DNA of 34,638 nucleotides from Fibrobacter succinogenes (GTDB lineage Bacteria > Fibrobacterota > Chitinivibrionia > Chitinivibrionales > Chitinivibrionaceae). Made by a program: the position numbers and the translations under genes. The stretch is from contig DYSA01000003.1 of assembly GCA_020726425.1 (NCBI GenBank), positions 1-34,638 of the forward strand, given 5' to 3'. A model generated the notes under the pieces. That model did no database searches and had not been told where the DNA came from. It saw only the letters and a list, made by a program, of their open reading frames with translations. Positions 19,930 to 29,543 of this stretch are shown here, one piece after another; within the stretch, counting starts at the first letter, position 1; each line of letters begins with the position of its first letter.

Positions 19930-20829
19930 TTATTTAACCTGATTGAAAAGTAAAACAACAATCTGAACAACTGGAACTGCAAAGAATACTGAATCAAATC
20001 GATCAAGTATTCCTCCATGGCCAGGAATCAACTGTGAAGCATCTTTAACATTGAAATATCGTTTCATTGATGATACCAGAAGGTCGCCAACTTGTGCTGC
20101 TATTCCGATCATAAGTCCAAGGATAACACCGAAAAAGATGGGAACCCCATCTTTTCCAAATACAGCAATACCGATTGTCATTGTAAGAACCGAAGCTATT
20201 AAACCACCAAGCGATCCTTCGACGGTTTTCTTTGGCGACAACGTACTAAAATGATGTTTTCCAAATAAAGATCCTGTGAAGTATGCCATGGTATCGCTCA
20301 TAAACACCGAAGCGAACACAAAAACATACCCAATATTTGACAACCATCCACCGTCTGGAAAAGACCATTTCCAAAGTGAAGTAAACGATGGTTCGGTTAT
20401 TTCAAAAAGTCCCGTTCCCGCGAGATATAAAAAAATCGTTCCGCTAAACATGAGACTAGCCCTTTTCCACCTTCCAGTTCCTTTACCTACGAAAAATGCT
20501 TCTGCAGCGACAAGAACTAACAGTAAAAAAAGCAAGGCTTTAAAAGGAAGGATTTTACCCGGAATAAGAGATGAGATAAGTGCTGGAATAATCCAAAGAA
20601 ATGATAAATTAAATCGATTCTTTTCATACTCATGTGAAAGCATATTGTTATACTCTTTAAGCGCCAAGAGAATCAACGAAACATTAAGAATATGTACGGG
20701 GTAAAAGGGGAGTACGCCGTCAATATGAAGCAGCGAAGCTATGTTGAACGTTGAATTAACAACAACCCAACTCAATGGAATTGACCAAAGTGCAAAGAGT
20801 GCTCTAATACCAAGATCTTTTAATTTCAT
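19930..20829 (-). CDS. cdsA: phosphatidate cytidylyltransferase
   Basis: Multi-TM protein with DTMAYFTGSLFGKHHFSTLSPKKTVEGSLGG and C-terminal SMKRYFNVKDASQLIPGHGGILDRFDS. Confidence 0.94.
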   Translation of the reverse strand: MKLKDLGIRALFALWSIPLSWVVVNSTFNIASLLHIDGVLPFYPVHILNVSLILLALKEYNNMLSHEYEKNRFNLSFLWIIPALISSLIPGKILPFKALLFLLLVLVAAEAFFVGKGTGRWKRASLMFSGTIFLYLAGTGLFEITEPSFTSLWKWSFPDGGWLSNIGYVFVFASVFMSDTMAYFTGSLFGKHHFSTLSPKKTVEGSLGGLIASVLTMTIGIAVFGKDGVPIFFGVILGLMIGIAAQVGDLLVSSMKRYFNVKDASQLIPGHGGILDRFDSVFFAVPVVQIVVLLFNQVK

Positions 20830-21543
20830 CTACTCTGTTAGCACTTTCCCGAAACGACGTTCGCGATTGTAGTAATCATCCAAGGCTTTAACTAGCTCAG
20901 CCTCATTAAAATCGGGCCAAAGTGTTTCAGTGAAATAAAATTCAGAATATGCTGATTGCCATAAGAGGAAATTGCTAAGTCGCTGTTCACCACCGGTGCG
21001 AATAATCAGTTCAGGTTCATGGGCTTGAGGATTATAGAGTAAACCAGCAAACATTTTTTCTGTCAACATATCAGGAGTACATAGACCTTTTGCACACTGA
21101 TCGGCAAATTTACGAGCTGCCACAAGTATTTCTTCTCTGCCACTATAGCTGAGGGCCAATTGTAAAACCATCCCAGTATTGTTCGCGGTATCATTCATTG
21201 CATTATCAACGACTGTTCTTACTTTTTCAGGAAGTAAAGAAAGATCCCCAAGAGCAAGAACTCTCACATTTCTTTCATTAAGCGTTCGTATCTCTTTCTT
21301 TATGAATTCAACAAGAAGCTTCATCAGAAGAGACACTTCCGTTTTTGGTCGGTTCCAGTTTTCTAAAGAGAATACATAGAGAGTCAAAGTAGAGATGTGG
21401 TGTTTGATTGCAGCATCTATTATCTGTCGACTGGTGGTTGCACCATGAGTATGTCCAACAGGTCGCAAAAAACCTTTATTCCGGGCCCATCGACCATTGC
21501 CATCCATGATTATTCCGACATGTTTAAGCGGAGTTCGGCTCAT
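20830..21543 (-). CDS. uppS: isoprenyl transferase (undecaprenyl diphosphate synthase)
   Basis: HVGIIMDGNGRWA, YVFSLENWNRP, ELIIRTGGEQRLSNFLLWQSAYSEFYF. Confidence 0.96.
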   Translation of the reverse strand: MSRTPLKHVGIIMDGNGRWARNKGFLRPVGHTHGATTSRQIIDAAIKHHISTLTLYVFSLENWNRPKTEVSLLMKLLVEFIKKEIRTLNERNVRVLALGDLSLLPEKVRTVVDNAMNDTANNTGMVLQLALSYSGREEILVAARKFADQCAKGLCTPDMLTEKMFAGLLYNPQAHEPELIIRTGGEQRLSNFLLWQSAYSEFYFTETLWPDFNEAELVKALDDYYNRERRFGKVLTE

Positions 21544-21893
21544 AAGTGGCTCACAATTTTGTTTTTGTGGTCTACAAGTACGACTTGTGCATCGATTGTT
21601 TGTTCTGCCAGTTCGTACCCCATTATAATAACTTCCTCACCTTTTTTGATGAGATGAGCTGCGGCACCGTTCATGCAAACAGTACCACTTCCCGGTTCAC
21701 CAGCAATAACATAGGTTTCAAGACGTGAACCGGAAGTATTACTTACTACGGTGACTTTTTCACCGGGAAGTAAACCGACAGCATCAATAAGTGTAGAGTC
21801 AATCGTTATACTTCCGATGTACTCAAGATCAGATTGGGTCACAGTAGCTTTATGAATTTTCGATCTCAAAAACCAACGCATCTCTATTAACAC
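21540..21893 (-). CDS. panD: aspartate 1-decarboxylase
   Basis: SKIHKATVTQSDLEYIGSITID (Gly-Ser self-cleavage site intact), SRLETYVIAGEPGSGTVCMNGAAAHLIKKGEEVIIM. The real start may be the internal Met at 21881. Confidence 0.93.
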   Translation of the reverse strand: MLIEMRWFLRSKIHKATVTQSDLEYIGSITIDSTLIDAVGLLPGEKVTVVSNTSGSRLETYVIAGEPGSGTVCMNGAAAHLIKKGEEVIIMGYELAEQTIDAQVVLVDHKNKIVSHL

Positions 21894-21956
21894 TTCCTTG
21901 TTAGGGCAAACAGAGCGGTAATATATATAGAGACACGAACTTTAGAGCTGAATTTA

Positions 21957-22733
21957 TCAGGCTGTGTGTATGGCTTGACGGAATTGATAAACGGGTAAGC
22001 TTGTTCTAAATTGATCGGCAATATCGGTATCCAGATCTTTAGAAAGAATCATTTCTTGGTTTTCTGATCCCTCCGCAAGAATTTCACCATAGGGCGAAAT
22101 TATCAATGAACATCCTCCAAAATGAATTGAATCATCGCAACCAACTCGGTTTGAGGCTATCACAAAACACTGATTTTCAATCGCCCGAGCAACAAGAAGT
22201 TGTTTCCACTGTACAATCCTTGAAAGTGGCCAAGCAGCAGCGACTAATTGGATTGTAGGTGAAAGCGTGGGGTAGAAAAAAAGTTCTGGAAATCGGAGGT
22301 CAAAGCAGATATGCACTCCAATAGCGCAATTATCCAAGTAGATCAAAGAATTTTCAGAACCTGAAGAGAAAAAGTTGGCTTCGGCACCAAAAAGAATACG
22401 CTTTCTATATGCAGATTTGAACAGGCCATTTGGTTGGACGACAAAGAGTGAGTTATACTTCTCTTGGGGTGAATCAACTTCACATCCTCCCAAAACGAGT
22501 ACAATATTAAGATTTGATGAGATCTCCTGCAACTCATCACAAAATTGATTCCACGGAGATTCCTTTATATCTTCATATTCCGATAGTCTGTATCCCAAAT
22601 CGACTAACTCGGGGAATACAATAAGCTTACAACCATTTTCGTGTGCGATTTTAGCAAACTTAGATATTATGTCAAGATTAAGTGCCGTTGTTTTTTCGGC
22701 ATTAATCTGAGCAACTGCAATGGTTTGTATCAT
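21957..22733 (-). CDS. carbon-nitrogen hydrolase (nitrilase superfamily)
   Basis: Glu (FPELVDLGY), Lys (RKRILFGAE) and Cys (IGVHICFDLRFPELF) motifs of the nitrilase fold. Confidence 0.88.
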   Translation of the reverse strand: MIQTIAVAQINAEKTTALNLDIISKFAKIAHENGCKLIVFPELVDLGYRLSEYEDIKESPWNQFCDELQEISSNLNIVLVLGGCEVDSPQEKYNSLFVVQPNGLFKSAYRKRILFGAEANFFSSGSENSLIYLDNCAIGVHICFDLRFPELFFYPTLSPTIQLVAAAWPLSRIVQWKQLLVARAIENQCFVIASNRVGCDDSIHFGGCSLIISPYGEILAEGSENQEMILSKDLDTDIADQFRTSLPVYQFRQAIHTA

Positions 22734-24475
22734 TCAGACTCGCTATTTTCTGAAATAATTTCTTGTATTGTTATGAGTATTAAACGCAAATCAATTTTAT
22801 TTTCAAAATCATATCGCTTTGGTATTTTTGTACTGGATATGGAATCACTAACCACAATTGAAGTAATAGGATTTCGATCAACATCTCTTAACGTTGAAAG
22901 TTCAGAAATTAAACCTTCATCAGTCGAGTTTTGAAACCAGTGCACTACAAAGGTGTACTGTTCTGAATGATCCGATATTTCAGTTGAAGGCAAATACTTA
23001 ATAACCTCAAAACCGATGCGTTTTAAATAGAGTTCCAATGGGCATAAAAAGGGGAGAGGTGGAACTACTAGCAACACTTTTTTCCCAAAAAACTCGGGCT
23101 CACTTTCAACTTCATCTTCAATTTTTAAGAACTTTCTAAATATTTCAACTTCGTGATTAACTGCATCTATAAATGATTTTGTGATCCCATTTTTCAAGCG
23201 AAGTAATGAAAATATCTCTTCGTCTACGTGTGTAACAACCATATCACATTCATTTCCAAACGATTGGGATTTTGCAATGATATCAGCTACATAAAGTATA
23301 AGGCCTGTAAGCTCGGTTGAAGATACATTTTTTGCTTCTTTGACCATTGTATCTGAAACTTTTTCCGAAAAACGAATGGAATCAACAATTTCATGAGGAA
23401 TTTTCCAAGCCTCAAAAAGCCTAAATGTTAAGTCTAAATGTGAGACTACCATCATCTCTTGCTCTGCTTCGATGAATGTACAACCACGGTCGGTGGTTCG
23501 TATGAGAAATTTTTCAAAAATCTCGGGGAAAAATTCGTCAAGAAGTATGATTCCAAATGAGTGCAATAATCCAGCTAGATACATTTCTGAGCTATTAATA
23601 CCGCATATATCTTTGGATATGTGTTGACATATAACAGCTACCGCTAAACTGTGATGCCAAAACTGAAGTCGATCAAAACCGATATTCGCAGTACTGACAT
23701 CGAGTGTATTCATTACACTCATGGTCATAGTAAGATGTTTTGTTTCTGTAAAACCAATGCGAACGATTGAGTCGTGGATTGTTGTGATACGTCGATTACG
23801 ACTTGCGAAAAAAACAGTATTCGCCATTTTTAGAATATTGGCAGAAATTACAGGGTCTGCAGTGATCACTTTCGCTAAATCATTGGCACCACTTTTAGAG
23901 TCTTCTGTCAACTGTAAAACGCGCAATACGGTGAACGGGAAGGCTAGAAGTGCTTGTATGCGTTCTGATAAAATTTCAAGTTTAACTGTTGGTAATATAT
24001 CCAAATTTAGTAGTGTCTCAATATATCCAAGATCATCAGGAGCATTGTTCTTTTTTTTCCACACAATATGTTCTGGAGCAAAAACACCAAGATGATCTTC
24101 TATATATTTCATCATTAATGAAAATTTCAAAGGACGCAACATATAGTACTTAATTCCACTTGCTTTAATCGCACGTTCTTCAGCTGATACAATTTCTTGT
24201 CCATATCCAAGCATAAGGAGCTTTTTCTTTTTGGACACCGCAGCAAAGATGTTTTTAGAGAAATTAAGTTGTTCTGTATATTGCGGTGGAAACTCCATAA
24301 TGACAAAGTCCGGGCTATACTGAAGCGCTTTGATGTAACTGGCCCGATCGGGCATAGCTTCAATTACTTTTATCTGATGCTGTTCAAACGCCATTTGTAA
24401 AATGCGTTTTTCACGAGCATTAGGACTAATTAGCATTAATGTTAACATAATTACTTTAGGCTGCTTTGCTATCAA
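22730..24475 (-). CDS. HDOD-domain protein with degenerate N- and C-terminal receiver-like domains
   Basis: Central HDOD (LPTVKLEILSERIQALLAFPFTVLRVLQL..SKSGANDLAKVITADPVISANILKMANTVFFASRNRRITTIHDSIVRIG). N-terminal alpha/beta region resembles REC with Asp replaced by Glu (PDFVIMEFP). Confidence 0.82.
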   Translation of the reverse strand: MIAKQPKVIMLTLMLISPNAREKRILQMAFEQHQIKVIEAMPDRASYIKALQYSPDFVIMEFPPQYTEQLNFSKNIFAAVSKKKKLLMLGYGQEIVSAEERAIKASGIKYYMLRPLKFSLMMKYIEDHLGVFAPEHIVWKKKNNAPDDLGYIETLLNLDILPTVKLEILSERIQALLAFPFTVLRVLQLTEDSKSGANDLAKVITADPVISANILKMANTVFFASRNRRITTIHDSIVRIGFTETKHLTMTMSVMNTLDVSTANIGFDRLQFWHHSLAVAVICQHISKDICGINSSEMYLAGLLHSFGIILLDEFFPEIFEKFLIRTTDRGCTFIEAEQEMMVVSHLDLTFRLFEAWKIPHEIVDSIRFSEKVSDTMVKEAKNVSSTELTGLILYVADIIAKSQSFGNECDMVVTHVDEEIFSLLRLKNGITKSFIDAVNHEVEIFRKFLKIEDEVESEPEFFGKKVLLVVPPLPFLCPLELYLKRIGFEVIKYLPSTEISDHSEQYTFVVHWFQNSTDEGLISELSTLRDVDRNPITSIVVSDSISSTKIPKRYDFENKIDLRLILITIQEIISENSESE

Positions 24476-24499
24476 AGTTTACATAACATTTATTATACG

Positions 24500-25513
24500 T
24501 CAATCTCCGCAAGCTTGATTCCGTCCCGCATTTTTTGCTTTGTAGAGATTTGTGTCAGCTCTACTAAACAATTGAGCAAAATCTTCACCTTGAACATGCT
24601 CACTTATACCTGCACTAATTTCGATAAAAATATCAGGACCCTCGATCGGTACACGTTTTTTACAAAGCATGGAAGAAATGCGCTCAACCAATTTAAATGC
24701 ACCAACTATTGGAGATTCTTCAAGAAGAATTATGAATTCATCACCACCGTAGCGGATTGGAATATCAGTATCACGGACATTTGCTACAACACAATTCGCA
24801 ATGTGCTGAAGCGCTGCATCGCCACAACTGTGGCCATACGTGTCATTAATATCCTTAAACTTATCGACATCGAAAATAATTAAGCTTAATGGGCGCTTAT
24901 GTCCAAATAGTTTTGCCTTGAAATATTCAAAATAGGCTCTGTTGTAAATATCCGTAAGTGCATCTTTGTAGGAAATGCTTTGCTGTTTGCGAAGATTTTT
25001 CATAGTGGCTAAAAGCTTGTCTGTGATTTCGAGATTAGCCATGTTGATTGCAAAATTAACGAGTACATTTCCATGTTCCGAATCTAGATGCATTGTACAG
25101 TTGCGATAATTTGGAAAGCGAATTTTACCATGAGAAATTACCGGAGAATTAAACGTTAGAAAACCATACTGAACTTTCAAAAGTTCGATGACTCTACCAG
25201 TAGCGACATTGACAACTTCTTCAAAAAGCCCACATGCGAATCCGTCGAAATCACTGCTATCCTTGGGAATATTAAGAATCGAAGCAGCAGTAGAAGCATC
25301 CATATTGATAGCGTAATTTCCCTGGACAGTTCCAGTAAAATTAGTAAATACGGTTATTTCATTAAGTGTTAGCTCTTTTGGGAAATACGCTGAATGATCA
25401 GATTGCACAAATCCAATTCCAGAGAGATCTGCTATGGCCGATGCTACAGCACTGGCGAAGTTATGTGTGTGAGCAATAATTTCATGCTCTTTCATTGGTG
25501 TTATATTGATCAT
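24500..25513 (-). CDS. diguanylate cyclase (GGDEF) with N-terminal CheX-like domain
   Basis: YGGDEFIILLEESP with upstream RDTD (I-site RxxD), DALTDIYNRAYFE, IIFDVDKFKDINDTYGH. The N-terminal region contains an ExxN motif (FEEVVNVATGR) as in CheC/CheX phosphatases. Confidence 0.87.
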   Translation of the reverse strand: MINITPMKEHEIIAHTHNFASAVASAIADLSGIGFVQSDHSAYFPKELTLNEITVFTNFTGTVQGNYAINMDASTAASILNIPKDSSDFDGFACGLFEEVVNVATGRVIELLKVQYGFLTFNSPVISHGKIRFPNYRNCTMHLDSEHGNVLVNFAINMANLEITDKLLATMKNLRKQQSISYKDALTDIYNRAYFEYFKAKLFGHKRPLSLIIFDVDKFKDINDTYGHSCGDAALQHIANCVVANVRDTDIPIRYGGDEFIILLEESPIVGAFKLVERISSMLCKKRVPIEGPDIFIEISAGISEHVQGEDFAQLFSRADTNLYKAKNAGRNQACGD

Positions 25514-25517
25514 CGAA

Positions 25518-25934
25518 TTACCCCCAAATTGACACTACTCCACTTCGAAGAACATCACAATACAAAATCAATTCAACGGTCGATTCGAAAATTACTAACC
25601 GTTTATGACGAATAAATTTGTTCCGAAAAACAATGCTAATGCAAGCTAAAATAACCATTATAAAACAGTACAAGCCTCCACGAGGCAAGTCAGAAAACGC
25701 AAGCAATGGTGCCAAGAGCAATGGCGTCATTGATAAAAACAGATATGATTTTTCTGCTTTCCCAAGAGTGTCCAAAAACTCTTCTGGCGAAATATCGTTT
25801 TTAATATTTAGCATGTTTTGAATCTTATGCGGAGCAGTAATAGCATACGCAGAAGCAAACATGGCAGGAACAAGTGTCAATATTATCAAATAAATCATAG
25901 AAAATGATACCATTACTTTTGTTACAATGTCCAT
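25518..25934 (-). CDS. hypothetical small membrane protein
   Basis: 138 aa with about four hydrophobic segments. It lies directly upstream of, and on the same strand as, the GGDEF gene. Confidence 0.55.
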   Translation of the reverse strand: MDIVTKVMVSFSMIYLIILTLVPAMFASAYAITAPHKIQNMLNIKNDISPEEFLDTLGKAEKSYLFLSMTPLLLAPLLAFSDLPRGGLYCFIMVILACISIVFRNKFIRHKRLVIFESTVELILYCDVLRSGVVSIWG

Positions 25935-25945
25935 ATAAGAATATT

Positions 25946-25980
25946 AAAAAAATCGGAAAAGTATGTTTCTCCCGATTTTT
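25946..25980 (-). terminator. Rho-independent terminator downstream of purD
   Basis: Minus strand: AAAAATCGG-GAGAAACATACTTTT-CCGATTTTTTT, a 9-bp perfect stem followed by a T tract. Confidence 0.75.
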
Positions 25981-26004
25981 CCACCATTTAATTACGAGAT
26001 AGTA

Positions 26005-27294
26005 TCAGTTTACTCTTGCGAGCCCTTTTTTCCCAATATCTTTTCTATACTGCATACCCTCAAATGATATATGAGAAACAGCTAAATATGCTCGATTTAT
26101 AGAATCGGACAATGTATTTCCATACGCCGTTACTGCTAGTACTCTCCCACCATTGGTTACTAGCTCACCAGATGCATTAAGAACTGTACCTGCGTGATAT
26201 ACATCGACATTTTCAAGCGCATTTGCTTCATCTACACCTGTAATAACCTGACCTTTTGAAGATGTTGCAGGATAGCCCGCCGATGCGAGAATTACAGTGG
26301 AAGTAAAACCCGTGCGGACATTCCAAGAAACATTCTCAACCCCGCCAATTGCAGTGCAACGGAACAGTTCAAACCAATCGCATTCGACCATTGGCAGTAC
26401 CGATTCAGTTTCGGGATCACCAAAGCGACAATTATATTCAACAACACGAGGACCTTTTTCTGTGAGCATTATACCAACAAAAAGAAGTCCCTTGAATGGT
26501 ATGCCTTCGGTTACCATTGCTGAAAGAGTAGGTTTTACAATCTCTCGCTCAATAGTTGTAAGAATTTCAGTCGTAACAACTGGTGCTGGTGCGTATGCCC
26601 CCATGCCTCCGGTGTTTGGGCCTTTATCATTGTCGAATATCCGCTTATGATCTTGTGCAACTGGAAGGATTTTGTATCCTTCACCATCTGACACAACAAA
26701 AACAGAGGCTTCTTCACCATACATCATCTCTTCTATGACTACTTGATTTGCGGCTTCACCAAATGAACCTTTGCCGTAGATTTCTTCAATTGCAGCATCG
26801 ATATCGGCTTGAGTTTCACAAACAATTGCACCTTTTCCACCGGCAAGACCACTCACTTTGATAACGATTGGAGCACCAACTTTTGCAAGATATGCTTCTG
26901 CTGATGCCCGGTCAGTGACCGTTTCGTATGAAGCAGTGGGAATTCCATATTTTTTCATTATCTCTTTTGAGAAGTGCTTACTTCCTTCAAGTTGCGCGGC
27001 AAGTTTTGATGGTCCAAATGAGGGAATACCTGCATCTGCAAAGATATCTACAATACCTTCCGTAAGTGGAAGTTCTGGGCCGATAATTGCGAGTTCAACA
27101 TTATGCGAAGTAGCCCAAGAGGCGAGATCATTCCAGTTTTTAATATCAGATTTCACAGAAACACATCCGTCACGTTCCATGCCGCAACTTCCTGGATATG
27201 CGTATGCGGTAATATCTCTTCCTGAACGAAGAACCGCTTTCAGAAGAGCATGTTCACGGCCACCATTTCCAACGATAAGTACGGTATTACTCAC
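26005..27294 (-). CDS. purD: phosphoribosylamine-glycine ligase
   Basis: VLIVGNGGREHALLKAV, FGPSKLAAQLEGSKHFSKEIMKKYGIPTA, IVIKVSGLAGGKGA, GPNTGGMGAYAPAP, VVEYNCRFGDPETE. Confidence 0.96.
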   Translation of the reverse strand: MSNTVLIVGNGGREHALLKAVLRSGRDITAYAYPGSCGMERDGCVSVKSDIKNWNDLASWATSHNVELAIIGPELPLTEGIVDIFADAGIPSFGPSKLAAQLEGSKHFSKEIMKKYGIPTASYETVTDRASAEAYLAKVGAPIVIKVSGLAGGKGAIVCETQADIDAAIEEIYGKGSFGEAANQVVIEEMMYGEEASVFVVSDGEGYKILPVAQDHKRIFDNDKGPNTGGMGAYAPAPVVTTEILTTIEREIVKPTLSAMVTEGIPFKGLLFVGIMLTEKGPRVVEYNCRFGDPETESVLPMVECDWFELFRCTAIGGVENVSWNVRTGFTSTVILASAGYPATSSKGQVITGVDEANALENVDVYHAGTVLNASGELVTNGGRVLAVTAYGNTLSDSINRAYLAVSHISFEGMQYRKDIGKKGLARVN

Positions 27295-29534
27295 TTCTCA
27301 TCCTTTCCGCTGTCCCGATTTTTCAGGACATGTTTTTTCAATAACATTTTCATGATTCTTTCAAAACTTGTTGTACGATGAACCATGTCGACTGCCACGG
27401 CGGTGATAATATACTCTCCGGCACCGGGAATTGCACGGAACCGCTCACGAAGCGCAGTGAGCCCTTTGCTATCAGTCATGGGGAGTATAATAAGAGGGGT
27501 TGTTTTCCCTTTTATTGTTACTTGACCGACCAAGTCTAGCGTACGGAATGTATCATTGATAAAGAGTGAAACCTGATCGAGAAATTGAATATCTTCATCA
27601 AAATTTGAGTGAGACGAAAGCAATACTACAGAAAATGGGTGTCCATACCGCGTAAATTCAGCAAGATACCGTTTAGTAAAATGAATTGTACTACGTGCAG
27701 AAAGAACGTGAAGCTCCGATCGTTTTTCTCGAACTTCTTCTTGCTGTTTCGCACGCAACAGGATCTGCTCCACTTCAGATTCTGAATACCCAAACTTGGC
27801 TCCCAGATTTTCTGCTTTTTGCTTAAAATGCTCAACTTCGGATGAATCTCGTGAGACTTGTATAATTGCTTGTAACAATCCGTCACTGCTGTGATCTGTA
27901 GTATTTCCAATTCGATTGACGAGCCATTCACTTTTGATCCGTTCAACTGTTTCTGGGAATTTTTCTTTGAGACGAGTGGCAAGATCTTCAACAAAAGATT
28001 GGTCTTCAGAAGAGGATCGAAGCTTTTGCAATACAGTGTTTTCAAAAGAGGTTACAATATTCAAGAGTGCAGTGTGAATATTTTCATCATCGCCATTATT
28101 CCGCACCTGATCAATAACGGCGGCACTGGTCATATCCTCAATAATTTTTTCAACATAGGTTGAAACTGTATTTCCTTTTCCCAGACGTTTCTGTACTTCC
28201 GCAGCGAGGAGAAGCAGTCGAGAACTCTCGCCCGGATTTTCCATAATTGCTGAGATAAGTTCATCTCGTTCAACACCGAAATCAGAAGCTTCGCGAAAGA
28301 GTCCTTCTAAGGCGTTGTCGGTACTTAATTCGCGCTCTAGTTCAACGGTAAGTTCAAGGAAGTCAGAAACGGTGTATCCATCTTCGATGATTTGATTTTT
28401 CAACCGGGGCAGAAGCTTTCTCAACTCACTTGCTGATGGCGTCATTCGCTTCAGCATATTCGCCATTTTTTTGACTGAAGGTTTTCCCTTTTCGAATTCT
28501 CGGCGAACAACTTGCACCATTGTGGTAAAAGTTAGTTGTTCAACTTCGGAGTACACTGTTTCACGTTCTTCGATCGTTTTAAATCGTGAAGCAATGGATT
28601 CATTCTGCTTTAATGACCCTGTGAGTGCCGTAAGAGAGTCAAAAAGTCGATCGTAGTCAATTTTATCACCAGATTGCAGTTTCCCCTGCTCAATTTCAAT
28701 CCCAACAGCTTTAAATTGTTCTTTGAGATTGGGCAATCCCCAAGTTCCGGTAGCGGACTCGGTACTTTTATCTCTAAATCGTTCAATAACTTGTTGTTCA
28801 CCTGCGAGAATATCTTCAACAGACATGAGTGCCGAGTGTTCTGATGTATCTTTTTTGCCTATTAAATCACCGAAAAGTGAAGTGAGTTCAAATGCTTCGT
28901 GGTGTTCACTACGAAAAGTGGGAACTATCGGGCGACTGTCGAACTCTTTGCGATTTGAATTGTCAATTTTAACAAAAAGATCATCGAATCCACTGCTTCT
29001 TGCATTCGATTGAGGGATGTTAAAGTTTGAGGATGGCATATCTGAAGCATCAACCATGATTAGTTCTGCATCAACAATTTTCTCATCTCTCGTAACTTTT
29101 TGGAATGTTATATAGTTGACAAGAACTTTTGAGATATTCTTTTCGCGAAGATGATCGGTAATTGTTGAAAGTGATGCTGTTGTAGTAACTGCTTCCATGT
29201 AAACGAGAATAAACTCCTGGAGATCTTCAGCAGTAACACCTCTTCGGACAGTGATTGATTCAACGCCAGTTTTGAGAAATTGCGCATTCGTTCTTTGGAG
29301 ATTTAATCGATTGTCAACAACCCATTTTTCGAGATAGATTGAGTTACCATTTTTAAGAAGAGTCACTTCATCAACGGGAAGTGCATTCATTTTTTCGGCA
29401 AAATTTGCAGCGGCTTTGATTGTAGACGGGTGAGCAGCTCCAAAAAAGACCGCATTATTTAAAATGAGATTCAGTGACGTTGCGGTCTGTTCCGCATCTA
29501 ATTTAGTCAAACTAATTTCTTCGGGATTTGACAT
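27291..29534 (-). CDS. large hypothetical cytoplasmic protein with C-terminal degenerate GGDEF-like domain
   Basis: 747 aa ORF overlapping purD and following a Ser/Thr kinase gene. C-terminal ARSTIHFTKRYLAEFTRYGHPFSVVLLSS..TFRTLDLVGQVTIKGKTTPLIILPM resembles a nucleotide-cyclase fold without GGDEF. Confidence 0.6.
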   Translation of the reverse strand: MSNPEEISLTKLDAEQTATSLNLILNNAVFFGAAHPSTIKAAANFAEKMNALPVDEVTLLKNGNSIYLEKWVVDNRLNLQRTNAQFLKTGVESITVRRGVTAEDLQEFILVYMEAVTTTASLSTITDHLREKNISKVLVNYITFQKVTRDEKIVDAELIMVDASDMPSSNFNIPQSNARSSGFDDLFVKIDNSNRKEFDSRPIVPTFRSEHHEAFELTSLFGDLIGKKDTSEHSALMSVEDILAGEQQVIERFRDKSTESATGTWGLPNLKEQFKAVGIEIEQGKLQSGDKIDYDRLFDSLTALTGSLKQNESIASRFKTIEERETVYSEVEQLTFTTMVQVVRREFEKGKPSVKKMANMLKRMTPSASELRKLLPRLKNQIIEDGYTVSDFLELTVELERELSTDNALEGLFREASDFGVERDELISAIMENPGESSRLLLLAAEVQKRLGKGNTVSTYVEKIIEDMTSAAVIDQVRNNGDDENIHTALLNIVTSFENTVLQKLRSSSEDQSFVEDLATRLKEKFPETVERIKSEWLVNRIGNTTDHSSDGLLQAIIQVSRDSSEVEHFKQKAENLGAKFGYSESEVEQILLRAKQQEEVREKRSELHVLSARSTIHFTKRYLAEFTRYGHPFSVVLLSSHSNFDEDIQFLDQVSLFINDTFRTLDLVGQVTIKGKTTPLIILPMTDSKGLTALRERFRAIPGAGEYIITAVAVDMVHRTTSFERIMKMLLKKHVLKNRDSGKDEK

Positions 29535-29543
29535 CTTTCACCC

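Noticed and set aside
20276-20704. 142 aa plus-strand ORF antisense to cdsA
   Set aside because: Lies inside a confidently identified cdsA on the opposite strand. No domain signal.
26858-27355. 165 aa plus-strand ORF opposite purD
   Set aside because: Antisense shadow of conserved PurD codons. No independent motif or RBS support.
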